From: Amycolatopsis sp. 195334CR
GTDB taxonomy: Bacteria; Actinomycetota; Actinomycetes; Mycobacteriales; Pseudonocardiaceae
DNA length: 64,000 nucleotides
NCBI RefSeq assembly: GCF_017309385.1
Contig: NZ_JAFJMJ010000001.1
Span: forward strand, 3,100,001-3,164,000
Direction of reading: 5' to 3'
Numbering within the stretch: the stretch's first letter is position 1; every line of letters starts with the position of its first letter. Shown here in pieces: positions 1-8,708 of this stretch. The position numbers and the translations under genes are program-made. The notes below the pieces were generated by a model, which saw only the letters and a program-made list of their open reading frames with translations, made no database searches and had not been told where the DNA came from.

Positions 1-934
1 CGCGGTGAAGGTGCAGTACCCCGGCATCGCCACCGCGGTGCGCGCGGACCTGAAGAACCTGGCGCTGTTCCTCCGGCTCGCGCCGAACATCTTCCCCGGG
101 CTCGAAATGGACTCGCTGGCCGCGGAGATCCGGCTGCGCGTCGAGGAGGAATTGGACTATCGGCTGGAAGCGCGGACGCAGCACGAACTCGCCACGCGTT
201 TCGCCGGGCACCCGTTCTTCGCGGTCCCGGATGCCATCGGGGAGGTCTGCGGGGAACGCGTGCTGGTCACCGAGTTCGTCGACGGCCTCGATTTCGATGC
301 CATCGCCGAGCAGCCGCGGCCGGTGCGCGACCGGGTCGGGGAGATCATCTACCGCTTCTACTGCGGCTCGCTGTTCCACACCGGCGACTTCCCCGGCGAC
401 CCGCACCCCGGCAACGTGCTGCTGCAACCGGACGGGCGGGTGGCGTTCCTCGATTTCGGGCTGTTCAAGCGGATGAGCCCGGAAAGCCGGGAACTGGAAC
501 GGACGGTGCTCCGGGCCGCCGCCGACGGCGACGCCGAACAGGTGCACGCGCGCATGGCCGCCGCCGGCATCCTCGGCGAACCCGACCGGATCGAACCGGA
601 CGAGGTGCTCGCCTACATCGAAGACGCGGTCGGCTGGTACCTGGCCGACACCGAGATCGAAGCGACGCCCGAACTCGCCGCCGAGGCGATGATCAGCTCG
701 ATCGACCCGCGCTCGCCGCACTACCGGAAGATGCGCTGGCAGACCCTGCCGCCGGAACACCTCTTCGCGCGCCGGGCGGAGCTGTACGCGTTCGGCCTGC
801 TCGGCAGGTTGCGGGCGCGGGGCAACTGGCACCGCATCGCACGGGAGTGGCTACACGGCGAGGCGCCGGTGACCGAGCTCGGTCGGGTGGACGCGAAGTG
901 GCGGGCCGCTCAGGAACCCGGACTCGGCACCTGA
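1..934 (+). CDS. ABC1/AarF/UbiB-family atypical kinase, 5' end outside window
   Basis: The reading frame is open to the left edge and begins with AVKVQYPGI, the lysine-bearing strand of ABC1 (UbiB/AarF/COQ8) kinases, so the gene starts upstream. Visible kinase features in order are the lysine strand, EELDYRLEA (the family's conserved glutamate helix), the hinge-like ERVLVTEFVDG, a catalytic-loop segment GDPHPGN and the metal-binding DFG in FLDFGLFKR. Family members are atypical kinases or ATPases, often tied to quinone or lipid metabolism; the substrate here is not visible. The last 20 or so codons form the first copy of a degenerate tandem repeat that continues past the stop, so the extreme C-terminus may be a recent sequence. 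No partner gene is evident downstream. Confidence 0.9.
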   Translation, partial: AVKVQYPGIATAVRADLKNLALFLRLAPNIFPGLEMDSLAAEIRLRVEEELDYRLEARTQHELATRFAGHPFFAVPDAIGEVCGERVLVTEFVDGLDFDAIAEQPRPVRDRVGEIIYRFYCGSLFHTGDFPGDPHPGNVLLQPDGRVAFLDFGLFKRMSPESRELERTVLRAAADGDAEQVHARMAAAGILGEPDRIEPDEVLAYIEDAVGWYLADTEIEATPELAAEAMISSIDPRSPHYRKMRWQTLPPEHLFARRAELYAFGLLGRLRARGNWHRIAREWLHGEAPVTELGRVDAKWRAAQEPGLGT

Positions 935-1355
935 CCCCCGGCGGCGGTGGAGTGCCTGGGTGCCTGGGTGTCTGTGCGGCGGGTGGTTGGTGGCTGTGTG
1001 GTGAGGGATCGGTGATCGAGTTGGGTCGGGTGGAGGTGAGGTGGCGGGCTGCTCGGGAACCTGGGGTCGGCGCCTGACACCCGGCGGCGACGTGGCGGGA
1101 TGGCTGGTGTCTGGGTGGCTGTGCGGTGTGGGATCGGTGACCGCGTTGGGCGGGGTGGAGGTGAGGTGGCGGGCTGGTCGGGAACCTGGGCTCGGCGCTC
1201 GGCGCTCGGCGGCTGGCGCCCGGCGGCTGGGTGTCTGTGCGTCGGGGTGGCTGGTGGCTGAGCGGTGAGGGATCGGCGGTCGAATTGGGTCGGGTGGGTG
1301 CGGGGTGGCGGGCTGGTCGGGAACCTGGGTTCGGCGGCTGACGTCCGGCGGCGGG
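869..1355 (+). repeat. four degenerate tandem copies of the kinase 3' tail
   Basis: A core of about 70-80 bp beginning GTGACCGAG and running through GTGGCGGGC and GGAACC to the stop and beyond recurs with starts near 869, 1012, 1138 and 1276 (spacing 143, 126 and 138 bp). Copy 1 is the end of the ABC1 kinase gene. Copies 2-4 still translate to recognisable versions of its C-terminal peptide (ELGRV..RWRA.REPG), copy 2 even with its stop codon. The stretch from 935 to 1407 holds no other gene that I can see. Confidence 0.8.
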
Positions 1356-1407
1356 GTGGTCGGGCGGCTGGCGCCCGAGCGTCTTTTGCGACGCGGAGCA
1401 GCGGTGC

Positions 1408-2052
1408 TCAGGAACCCAGGTAGCGCAGCACCGCGAGCACCCGGCGGCTGTACCCGCTGGTGCGCGAGAGGTCCAGCTTGTCGAAAATCGCGTTGGCGTG
1501 CTTTTCCACCGCGCTCAGCGAGACGTAGAGCTGACCGGCGATTCCCACGTTCGTGTGCCCCTGCGCCATCAGGTCGAGCACCTTGCGTTCGCGCGCGGTC
1601 AGCTTGCCGAGCGGATCGGTGTGCGTGGTCCTGGCGAGCAGTCGCCGCACCACCTCGGGGTCGAAGGCGGCGCCGCCCGCACCGACCCTGGCGAGCGCGT
1701 CCAGGAACTCGCCCACCTGCGCCACACGATCCTTGAGCAGGTAACCGACCCGGCCACCGTCGTCGGTGATCAGTTCGGTGGCGTAACGCTTTTCGACGTA
1801 CTGGGACAGCACGAGAACGCCGGTTTCCGGGAACCGCGAGCGGATCTCCAGCGCCGCGCGCAGGCCTTCGTCGGTGTGCGACGGTGGCATCCGGACGTCG
1901 GTGACGATCACGTCCGGGCGGTGGGCGGCGGTGGCGGACAGCAGCGCGTCGGCGTCCCCGACCGCGGCCAGCACCTCGTGCCCCTCCTCGGCGAGCAGCC
2001 GGACCAGCCCTTCCCGCAGCAGGGTGCTGTCCTCGGCGAGCACTACGCGCAC
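1408..2052 (-). CDS. NarL/LuxR-family response regulator
   Basis: A 214-residue two-domain regulator. The N-terminal receiver has the acidic pair in LAEDS, the phospho-acceptor Asp52 in VTDVRMPP and a conserved lysine in YLLKDR. The C-terminal part from about residue 148 is a LuxR-type helix-turn-helix beginning LTARERKVLDLMAQG. The GTG start lies inside the 3' end of the upstream histidine kinase gene (10-bp overlap), so the two are co-transcribed and probably translationally coupled. It should be phosphorylated by that kinase and act as a DNA-binding transcription factor; the target genes are not evident nearby. Confidence 0.93.
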   Translation of the reverse strand: MRVVLAEDSTLLREGLVRLLAEEGHEVLAAVGDADALLSATAAHRPDVIVTDVRMPPSHTDEGLRAALEIRSRFPETGVLVLSQYVEKRYATELITDDGGRVGYLLKDRVAQVGEFLDALARVGAGGAAFDPEVVRRLLARTTHTDPLGKLTARERKVLDLMAQGHTNVGIAGQLYVSLSAVEKHANAIFDKLDLSRTSGYSRRVLAVLRYLGS

Positions 2053-3179
2053 GGCAGTGCCGCGGTGATCGTGGTCGGACCGCCGACCGGACTGTCTACA
2101 GTGAACTCCCCATCCGCGGCGGCGACCCGGCGCGCGAGGCCGGAGAGCCCACCGCCCTGGCGCGCCCCGCCGACGCCGTCATCGCTGATCCGCACGACGA
2201 TCATGGTGCCGGTCCGCCGCACCGACACGTCGATCCGGGTGGCCGACGCGTGCTTCATCGCGTTGGTGACCGCCTCGGACACCACGAAGTAGGCGACCGT
2301 CTCCAGCGCCGGCGGCGGCCGCGAAGCGAGCCGGAAGTCGAGGTGGACCGGCACGCCCGCGCTTTCCGCGACGGCCTCCAGCGCCGGGTGCAACCCGCCG
2401 TCGTCGAGCGCGGTCGGGTACACCCGCCAGGTCACTTCCCGCAGGTCACGAAGGGCCTGCTGGGATTCCTCGTGTGCCTGGCGCACGAGGTCCGCCGCGT
2501 GCGCGGCATCCCCGGCGCGGCGGGCGCGCCCGAGCAGCATGCCGAGCGCCACCAGCCGCTGCTGCACCCCGTCGTGCAGATCGCGTTCGATGCGGCGGCG
2601 TTCGTCGTTGACCGCCTCGACCACCTCGGCCCGGCTGATCGACAGCTCGGACACCCGGCGGCGCAACTGTTCCTGCTTGCTCGGCCCGAAGAACCGGCCG
2701 GCCAGCAGCAGGTCCACCTTGGCCACCCCGATCAGCCCCTGCACGGCGAGGAAGGCGAGCAGCAGGCCGAGCACCACGATGGTGATCCCGTCGTACCAGT
2801 CGGCGGGCTCGTCCCCGCCGCCGACGCGGCCACCGGTGAAGACCTGGCCGATCATGATCGCCACCGACGTGCTGCCGTAGAAGATCAGCATGAAGACCGA
2901 GAAGCCGACCGCGCCGGTGAGGCAGCGCAGCGCCAGGTAGAGCACCGCACGGTCGCCGGTGTAGTCGTCGCCGTTCTCCGCGGCGAACCACCGGGCCAGG
3001 CGACGCCGCTCGACCTCGGCCAGCGCCCGCGCCCCGCGGTAGACCCCGGCACGCGCGGGCGGCAGCGCGAGTGCCAAGGTGCCGAAGAACAGGTAGATCA
3101 TTTCGGCGAACGAGGTGAGCGCGCCGAGCAGCAGCCCGGCGGTACCCCGCCTGGCGGTGCGTGCCCATCTCATGTCCAC
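2043..3179 (-). CDS. membrane sensor histidine kinase (HisKA_3 type)
   Basis: A 378-residue kinase with an N-terminal membrane region of four hydrophobic segments (near residues 14-40, 83-112 and 133-160), a short linker, and the NarX/DesK-type dimerisation motif ERDLHDGVQQR with phospho-accepting His202. A GHKL ATPase domain follows, with an N-box in SEAVTNAMKHA and glycine-rich DDGVGGA and GGGLSGL. The sensor part has no recognisable ligand domain, so the signal probably comes from the membrane. The start is taken at GTG 3179; the ATG at 3173, two codons in, is equally possible. It forms an operon with the overlapping response regulator. Confidence 0.92.
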   Translation of the reverse strand: MDMRWARTARRGTAGLLLGALTSFAEMIYLFFGTLALALPPARAGVYRGARALAEVERRRLARWFAAENGDDYTGDRAVLYLALRCLTGAVGFSVFMLIFYGSTSVAIMIGQVFTGGRVGGGDEPADWYDGITIVVLGLLLAFLAVQGLIGVAKVDLLLAGRFFGPSKQEQLRRRVSELSISRAEVVEAVNDERRRIERDLHDGVQQRLVALGMLLGRARRAGDAAHAADLVRQAHEESQQALRDLREVTWRVYPTALDDGGLHPALEAVAESAGVPVHLDFRLASRPPPALETVAYFVVSEAVTNAMKHASATRIDVSVRRTGTMIVVRISDDGVGGARQGGGLSGLARRVAAADGEFTVDSPVGGPTTITAALPCA

Positions 3180-3338
3180 CCTGGTGAGGCTAATCGGCTG
3201 GTGACCCGGGCGAACTGCGGTTTCCCGCAGGTTCGCCCTGGGGTACTCGGGTGGATATGGGACGCCTCACCGCATGGTCCGGAACTCAAGCGGTTCGTAG
3301 CTTCGTTGGCAGGTGCAGACGACCATGAAAGGCCGCCG

Positions 3339-4106
3339 ATGATCACGCAACTCGCCCAGCAAGCCCCGGAGATGGGAGGGCTCGCCGGTTGGGCGGTGAG
3401 TCTGATGGACACGCTCGGAGGGGTGGGCGCGGCCGTGATCGTCGGCCTCGACAACCTCTTCCCGCCGATCCCCAGCGAATTGGTGCTCCCGCTGGCCGGT
3501 TTCTCCGCCAGCCAGGGCACGTTCAGCCTGGCCGAGGCGCTGATCTGGACCACACTCGGCTCGGTCGCCGGCGCGGTGATCGTCTACTACCTGGGCGCGC
3601 TGCTCGGCCGCGACCGCTGCCGCGCGCTGATCTGCAAGGTCCCGCTGGTCAAGGGCTCCGACTTCGACAAGACCGAGCAGTGGTTCGCCAAGCACGGCAC
3701 CAAGGCGGTCTTCTTCGGCCGGATGATCCCGCTGTTCCGCAGCATGATCTCGCTACCGGCCGGGATCGAGAAGATGCCGGTCTGGAAGTTCCTCTCGCTG
3801 ACCACCCTGGGCAGCCTGATCTGGAACACCATCTTCGTGGTGGCCGGCTACATCCTCGGCGCCAACTGGCACGTGATGGAGGAGTACGCGGGCATCTTCC
3901 AGAAGGTGGTCATCGGCCTGGTCGTGCTGGCCGTGGTGGTCTTCGTGGTCAAGCGGCTGAAGAACCGGAACAAGGACGAGGACGCCGAGGAGGAAGAGGA
4001 AGCCGACGACCGCCCCACCCGCATGCTCTCCGTGTCGGAGATGACCGGCGGGCGGGGCCGCTTCGTCGGCGACCTGCACTCGGGAGACCAGCGTGACCGC
4101 AGGTGA
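3339..4106 (+). CDS. DedA-family (VTT/SNARE-associated) membrane protein
   Basis: A 255-residue multi-pass membrane protein. The DedA signatures are present: an N-terminal re-entrant/hydrophobic stretch with NLFPPIPSELVLPLAG, the GRMIPLFRSMISLPAG arginine loop typical of proton-coupled DedA proteins, and C-terminal hydrophobic helices ending in a charged tail rich in Glu and Asp. DedA proteins act in the cytoplasmic membrane; some are polyprenyl-phosphate or phospholipid flippases or proton-dependent transporters. The ATG at 3339 was chosen because it directly precedes the conserved region and has a GAAAGG-type ribosome site. The frame stays open far upstream, but that part reads as antisense of the kinase. 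Monocistronic. Confidence 0.9.
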   Translation: MITQLAQQAPEMGGLAGWAVSLMDTLGGVGAAVIVGLDNLFPPIPSELVLPLAGFSASQGTFSLAEALIWTTLGSVAGAVIVYYLGALLGRDRCRALICKVPLVKGSDFDKTEQWFAKHGTKAVFFGRMIPLFRSMISLPAGIEKMPVWKFLSLTTLGSLIWNTIFVVAGYILGANWHVMEEYAGIFQKVVIGLVVLAVVVFVVKRLKNRNKDEDAEEEEEADDRPTRMLSVSEMTGGRGRFVGDLHSGDQRDRR

Positions 4107-4146
4107 GTGCGGGGGCCGCGCGGGTCCCCGCACCCTCCCGACTGGC

Positions 4147-6540
4147 TCAGGCGGCCTGGGTGACCGGTGCCGCCGCCGGGGTCAGCGCCAGCGCCAGCAC
4201 CTCCCGCACCGAGGCCACCGGGTGCACGTCCAGTTCGGCGAGCACCTCGGCGGGCACGTCGTCGAGGTCCGGCTCGTTGCGCTGCGGGATGATCACCGTC
4301 TTCATCCCGGCCCGGTGCGCGGCGAGCAGCTTCTGCTTCACCCCGCCGATCGGCAGCACGCGCCCGGTCAGCGAAACCTCACCGGTCATCGCCACGTCCG
4401 CCCGGACCACCCGGCCCGACAGCAGCGACGCCAGCGCGGTGGTCATGGTGACCCCGGCCGACGGCCCGTCCTTGGGCACCGCCCCGGCGGGCACGTGGAT
4501 GTGGATCCCGCGTTCGGCCAGGTCACCGACCGGCAGTTCCAGCTCGGCACCCCGCGACCGCAGGTAGGACAGCGCGATCTGCGCCGACTCCTTCATCACG
4601 TCGCCCAGCTGCCCGGTCAGCGACAGCCCGGTGCCGCCGGTTTCCTTGTCCGACAGCGACGCCTCCACGTAGAGCACGTCACCACCGGCCCCGGTCACCG
4701 CCAGCCCGGTCGCCACCCCGGGGATCGAGGTGCGCTGGGTGGACGCGGGCAGCGAGGACTCCGGCAGGTGCCGCGGCCGCCCGAGATAGGTGTCCAGGTC
4801 GGCGGCGTCCACCGCGACCGGCAGCTCGACCTCGCCCAGCGCCACCTTCGTGGTGATCTTGCGCAGCACCTTCGCGATCGTCCGGTTCGCCGCGCGGACA
4901 CCCGCTTCCCGGGTGTACTCGGCGGCGATCCGGCTGAGCGCCGCGTCGGTCAGCGTCACGTCGCCCGCGGCCAGCCCGGCCCGCTCCAGCTCACGCGGCA
5001 GCAGGTGGTCGCGGCCGATGGTGACCTTCTCGTGCTCGGTGTAGCCGTCGAGGGTGACCAGCTCCATCCGGTCCAGCAGCGGGCCGGGAATGGTCTCCAG
5101 CGCGTTGGCCGTGGCCAGGAACACCACGTCCGACAGGTCCAGCTCGACCTCGAGGTAGTGGTCGCGGAAGGTGTGGTTCTGCTCCGGGTCCAGCACCTCC
5201 AGCAGCGCCGCGGTCGGGTCGCCGCGGTAGTCGGCGCCCACCTTGTCGATCTCGTCGAGCAGCACCACCGGGTTCATCGAGCCGGCTTCCTTGATCGCCC
5301 GCACCACCCGGCCGGGCAGCGCGCCGACGTAGGTGCGCCGGTGCCCGCGGATCTCCGCCTCGTCCCGGATGCCGCCGAGCGCCACCCGGACGAACTTGCG
5401 GCCCATCGCCTTCGCGATCGACTCACCCAGCGAGGTCTTGCCGACCCCGGGAGGACCGGCGAGCGCCAGCACCGCGCCGGACCGCCGTCCGCCGACGACC
5501 GCACCGCTGTCCACCCGGCGCTTGCGCACGGCCAGGTACTCGATGATGCGTTCCTTCACGTCGTCCAGGCCGGCGTGATCGGTGTCGAGGATCTCCCGGG
5601 CGCCCGCGATGTCGTAGGCGTCCTCGGTGGTGGTGTTCCACGGCATCTCCAGCACCGTGTCCAGCCAGGTGCGGATCCAGCCGCCCTCCGGCGACTGCTC
5701 GGAGGTGCGCTCCAGCTTGTCGACCTCGGCCAGCGCGGCCTTCCGCACGTGCTCGGGCAGTTCGGCCGCCTCCACGCGGGAGCGGTAGTCGTCGTCCTCG
5801 CCGCTGCCGTCCAGCTCGCCGAGTTCCTTGCGGATCGCCTCCAGCTGGCGGCGCAGCAGGAACTCCTTCTGCTGCTTCTCCATGCCCTCGGCCACGTCCT
5901 TGCGGATCGTGTCGGTCACTTCCAGCTCGGCGAGGTGCTCGCGGGTCCACTCCAGCGCCTTTTCCAGGCGCGTGGTGACGTCGAGCGTGCGCAGCAGTTC
6001 GAGCTTCTGCTCGGTGTCCAGGTAGGGCGCGTTGCCCGCCAGGTCCGCCAGCGCCGACGGGTCCTCCAGCTCCTGCACCGCGTCCAGCATCTGCCAGACG
6101 CCGCGCTGCTGGAGCATGGACAGCACCACGGCCTTGTACTCACCGGCGAGCTGCTTGCCCTGCTCACCGGCGGGCAGTTCGGTGGCGATCTCGGCGTGGA
6201 CCCAGCGGGCGGCGCCCGGCCCGTCGCCGGTCGCGCCCACGTGGGCCCGCCGGACACCGCGCAGGACCACGACGGCGTTGCCGCCGGGGATCCGGCCGAT
6301 GCGCTCGACGGTGGCGACCGTGCCCATTTCGGCGTACTCACCGTCCACGCGCGGCACGATCAGCACCTCCGCCTTGGGGGCGGTCCGGATGCCGGGTCCG
6401 GTCGGACCCTGGGGCTTGGCCTGCGCGGACTCCACCGCGGCGCGCGTCTCGGCTTCGGTCAGGTCGAACGGCACGACCATGCCGGGCAGCACCACGTCGG
6501 AGTCGAGGGGGAGTACGGGCAGGAGCCGGGTGTCGGTCAT
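4147..6540 (-). CDS. lon: ATP-dependent Lon protease
   Basis: A 797-residue LonA. Domain order: N-terminal substrate-binding LON domain (about 1-200), coiled linker, AAA+ module with Walker A GPPGVGKTSL (Lys368) and Walker B VVLLDEIDK, then the S16 protease domain with catalytic Ser694 in KDGPSAGV and Lys737 in GGVKQKLLAAHRAG. It degrades misfolded and regulatory proteins in the cytoplasm. Length and both active sites are normal, so it should be functional. The ATG is preceded by AAGGAG. An inverted repeat matching the HspR operator lies 17 bp upstream of the start, so heat-shock control is likely. Confidence 0.98.
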   Translation of the reverse strand: MTDTRLLPVLPLDSDVVLPGMVVPFDLTEAETRAAVESAQAKPQGPTGPGIRTAPKAEVLIVPRVDGEYAEMGTVATVERIGRIPGGNAVVVLRGVRRAHVGATGDGPGAARWVHAEIATELPAGEQGKQLAGEYKAVVLSMLQQRGVWQMLDAVQELEDPSALADLAGNAPYLDTEQKLELLRTLDVTTRLEKALEWTREHLAELEVTDTIRKDVAEGMEKQQKEFLLRRQLEAIRKELGELDGSGEDDDYRSRVEAAELPEHVRKAALAEVDKLERTSEQSPEGGWIRTWLDTVLEMPWNTTTEDAYDIAGAREILDTDHAGLDDVKERIIEYLAVRKRRVDSGAVVGGRRSGAVLALAGPPGVGKTSLGESIAKAMGRKFVRVALGGIRDEAEIRGHRRTYVGALPGRVVRAIKEAGSMNPVVLLDEIDKVGADYRGDPTAALLEVLDPEQNHTFRDHYLEVELDLSDVVFLATANALETIPGPLLDRMELVTLDGYTEHEKVTIGRDHLLPRELERAGLAAGDVTLTDAALSRIAAEYTREAGVRAANRTIAKVLRKITTKVALGEVELPVAVDAADLDTYLGRPRHLPESSLPASTQRTSIPGVATGLAVTGAGGDVLYVEASLSDKETGGTGLSLTGQLGDVMKESAQIALSYLRSRGAELELPVGDLAERGIHIHVPAGAVPKDGPSAGVTMTTALASLLSGRVVRADVAMTGEVSLTGRVLPIGGVKQKLLAAHRAGMKTVIIPQRNEPDLDDVPAEVLAELDVHPVASVREVLALALTPAAAPVTQAA

Positions 6541-6556
6541 CGAATGCTCCTTCTCA

Positions 6557-6577
6557 GTTGAGTCTGCTCAGCTCAAC
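6557..6577 (-). promoter_or_regulatory. HAIR-like HspR operator upstream of lon
   Basis: GTTGAGT, a 7-bp spacer, then GCTCAAC: a perfect 7-bp inverted repeat. It matches the actinobacterial HAIR element (CTTGAGT-N7-ACTCAAG) in arm sequence and exact spacer length. HspR represses lon in Streptomyces through such a site. Here it lies 17-37 bp upstream of the lon start codon. Confidence 0.75.
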
Positions 6578-6646
6578 TTTCCGGAGCGCGGGTTTGTTTC
6601 CGCTGGCTGTTCGCCCGTAGCGAGCGTCACCGGGGAATAAATCCGC

Positions 6647-7495
6647 CTACGGCTTCTCCGCGACGAAGCACCAGGCGAACGGCCTCGCCTTGGCCTCGCG
6701 GGCGGTCAGCGACCGGTCCGGGCGCCAGTCGGGGAGGTGCGTGATGCCCGGCTCCAGCAGCGTCCAGTCCGCGATCCAGTGCTCGATCTCCTCGCGGTCG
6801 CGCAGCCACACCGGGTTCTGCGTGTTCCGGTACTGCGCGGCGAAGTTCCGCACGCCGTCGGCCTCGGCGCCGGTGGTGCCGCCGACCGACATCTGCGACA
6901 GCGCCAGCCAGCTGCCCGGCGCCAGCTTGTCGCGGTAGGTCCGCACCAGGCCGTCCGGGTCGTCGTCGGGGCCGACGAAGTGCAGCACGGCCATCATCAG
7001 CAGGCAGACCGGCTGGTCGAAGTCGATCAGCCGCTGGGTGGTCTCGTGGTTGAAGATCGCCTTCGGGTTGCGCAGGTCCTCCTGGACGTGGCCGGCCCAG
7101 CCGGTGGCGCCCTGCCGTTCGAGGATGAGCGTGGCGTGCGCGGTGGCCACGGCCTCGTAGTCCACGTAGACCACCGTCGCCCGCTCGTCCTCGCCCAGCT
7201 CCTCGCGGATCACCTCGTGCACGTTGCCCGCGGTCGGCACGCCGGACCCGAGGTCGAGGAACTGCCGGATGCCCGCGTCCAGCGCCGCCCGCACCGCGCG
7301 GTTCATGAACTCGCGGTTGTGCTTGGCGCCCGGCTTCACGTGCGGCCACTGCTCTTCCAGCCGCTTGCCGAACTCCCGGTCCACCGCCCAGTTCTGCGTG
7401 CCGCCGAGGTACCAGTCGTAGACCCGGGCCGACGACGGCTTCTCGGTGTCCACCCCGGCCGGGGCTTCGGGCGCGGAATCGGTGCTCTCGGTCAA
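6647..7495 (-). CDS. SAM-dependent methyltransferase, DUF574/Methyltransf_19 type
   Basis: A 282-residue protein with the layout of the large actinobacterial DUF574 group: SSARVYDWYLGG near the N-terminus, the S-adenosylmethionine loop FLDLGSGVPTAGNVHE, an acidic strand YVDYEAVA, and a conserved LLMMAVLHFV before the C-terminal half. It is presumably cytoplasmic, and no substrate is known for the group. The start is a TTG at 7495, supported by GGAGA with a six-base spacer. It lies alone between lon and an acetyltransferase gene on the same strand (40-bp gap to the latter). Confidence 0.85.
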   Translation of the reverse strand: MTESTDSAPEAPAGVDTEKPSSARVYDWYLGGTQNWAVDREFGKRLEEQWPHVKPGAKHNREFMNRAVRAALDAGIRQFLDLGSGVPTAGNVHEVIREELGEDERATVVYVDYEAVATAHATLILERQGATGWAGHVQEDLRNPKAIFNHETTQRLIDFDQPVCLLMMAVLHFVGPDDDPDGLVRTYRDKLAPGSWLALSQMSVGGTTGAEADGVRNFAAQYRNTQNPVWLRDREEIEHWIADWTLLEPGITHLPDWRPDRSLTAREAKARPFAWCFVAEKP

Positions 7496-7535
7496 CGGGA
7501 TCTCCGGGCGGTGAGGCGAACTGCGTTCAACAGTT

Positions 7536-8498
7536 CTATCGCACCCCGGGCCGCCGGTACCAGTAGGTCCACATCGGGCGGTAACCCTGCGCGTACCAGA
7601 ACGGCGTCGAACGCGGGTTCGCCAGCGCGTGGTGCAGCAGCGCGTGGCTCACGCCCTCGGTGTCGAAGACCTGGTGCGCGTGCGCGGCCAGCGCCGTGCC
7701 GACGCCCGTGCTGCGGGCCTGCTCGGCGACGTTCAGCGAGGTCAGGTAGCCGATCTTCGGGCGGGCGGTCTGGTCGATGTAAATCTTCGCCCAGTCCGAG
7801 GACGGCGGCAGCTGCACGCGGGCGACACCGAGCGCCTTGCCGTACACCTCGGCGATCCACAGCGGCGGCTCGTCGTGCGCGAGCACCTCCTCCACCTCGG
7901 CGGTCAGCGCGCGTTCGGTGCTCTCGCGCACGGTCGCGACGCCGAACTGCGCGTCGTAGTGCTGGAGCTCCAGCAGCAGTTCGACCACGTTCGCGAGGTC
8001 ACCGCGGGTGGCCGTGCGCACGGCGACGCCCGGCGTCTGGCGAGGACCGCGACCGTGGCGTTCGGCGGGCCGGACCGCGACCACGCGCACCGGCGCGAAG
8101 CCGTGCCGCAGCAGTTCACCGGCGCCGGTCGAGTCGCGGCTGGGGCGGATGACCACGGCGGCGGTCTCCCAGTCCCCGCGGGCGGTGCCGGACTCGGCCA
8201 GCCGCTCCTGCCACTTCTCCAGCAGCAGGCCGAGCGCGGTGCCCGGGTCGGGACCGGCCAAGCGCAGGTCCAGCCGGTGCTCGACGAGCGCGCGCCACTG
8301 CGCGCCGGGAGCGTCGGCCGGGGTCTTCTCGCAGGAGAGCACGCCGAGGCCGGCCGAGCCGTTCGCCTCGGCGGTGAGCACCGAGCCGGTGTCCTCCGGC
8401 AGGTCGCCGGGCGCGGGCAGGAGCGGGTCGATGGCCTTGAGCCGAGCTGCGTGCTCGTCGGCGATGGCGGAAAAATTTGTGAGGTCCACGTCACACAT
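7536..8498 (-). CDS. GNAT-family N-acetyltransferase with N-terminal extension
   Basis: A 320-residue protein. The C-terminal half (from about residue 155) is a GNAT fold with the acetyl-CoA loop in the region EQARSTGVGTALAAHA and the closing HHALANPRSTPFWYAQGYRP, typical of the family. The N-terminal half contains a second, weaker GNAT-like region with a conserved RHGFAPVRVVAVRP strand, so it may be a tandem acetyltransferase in which only the second half is catalytic. The acceptor is unknown. It precedes the methyltransferase on the same strand with a 40-bp gap, so co-transcription is possible. Confidence 0.85.
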   Translation of the reverse strand: MCDVDLTNFSAIADEHAARLKAIDPLLPAPGDLPEDTGSVLTAEANGSAGLGVLSCEKTPADAPGAQWRALVEHRLDLRLAGPDPGTALGLLLEKWQERLAESGTARGDWETAAVVIRPSRDSTGAGELLRHGFAPVRVVAVRPAERHGRGPRQTPGVAVRTATRGDLANVVELLLELQHYDAQFGVATVRESTERALTAEVEEVLAHDEPPLWIAEVYGKALGVARVQLPPSSDWAKIYIDQTARPKIGYLTSLNVAEQARSTGVGTALAAHAHQVFDTEGVSHALLHHALANPRSTPFWYAQGYRPMWTYWYRRPGVR

Positions 8499-8708
8499 TC
8501 AAGTCCCCGGCGTCTTCAGAGAGACACCCGGCCCACCGCGCCGCCGGACCCGAATACCACTCGCGTTTCACCCCGGTGGTTCCCCCAGGTCCACGCGGTT
8601 GGCTAGGAGTTAACCCTTAGCTGATCCCATAATGGTCGGAACGAGGCTCAAATACCCCCTCCGGGGTACAGTGAGCCCGCGTTCGCGATCAGGCCGTAAG
8701 GAGGTTGC

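Noticed and set aside
2250..3338. Long N-terminal extension of the DedA gene
   Set aside because: The upstream part is antisense to the histidine kinase and the DedA fold begins at the ATG at 3339, which has its own ribosome site.
4093..6561. 822-codon open frame antisense to lon
   Set aside because: Covers lon exactly, gives an Arg/Gly/His-rich product with no motif.
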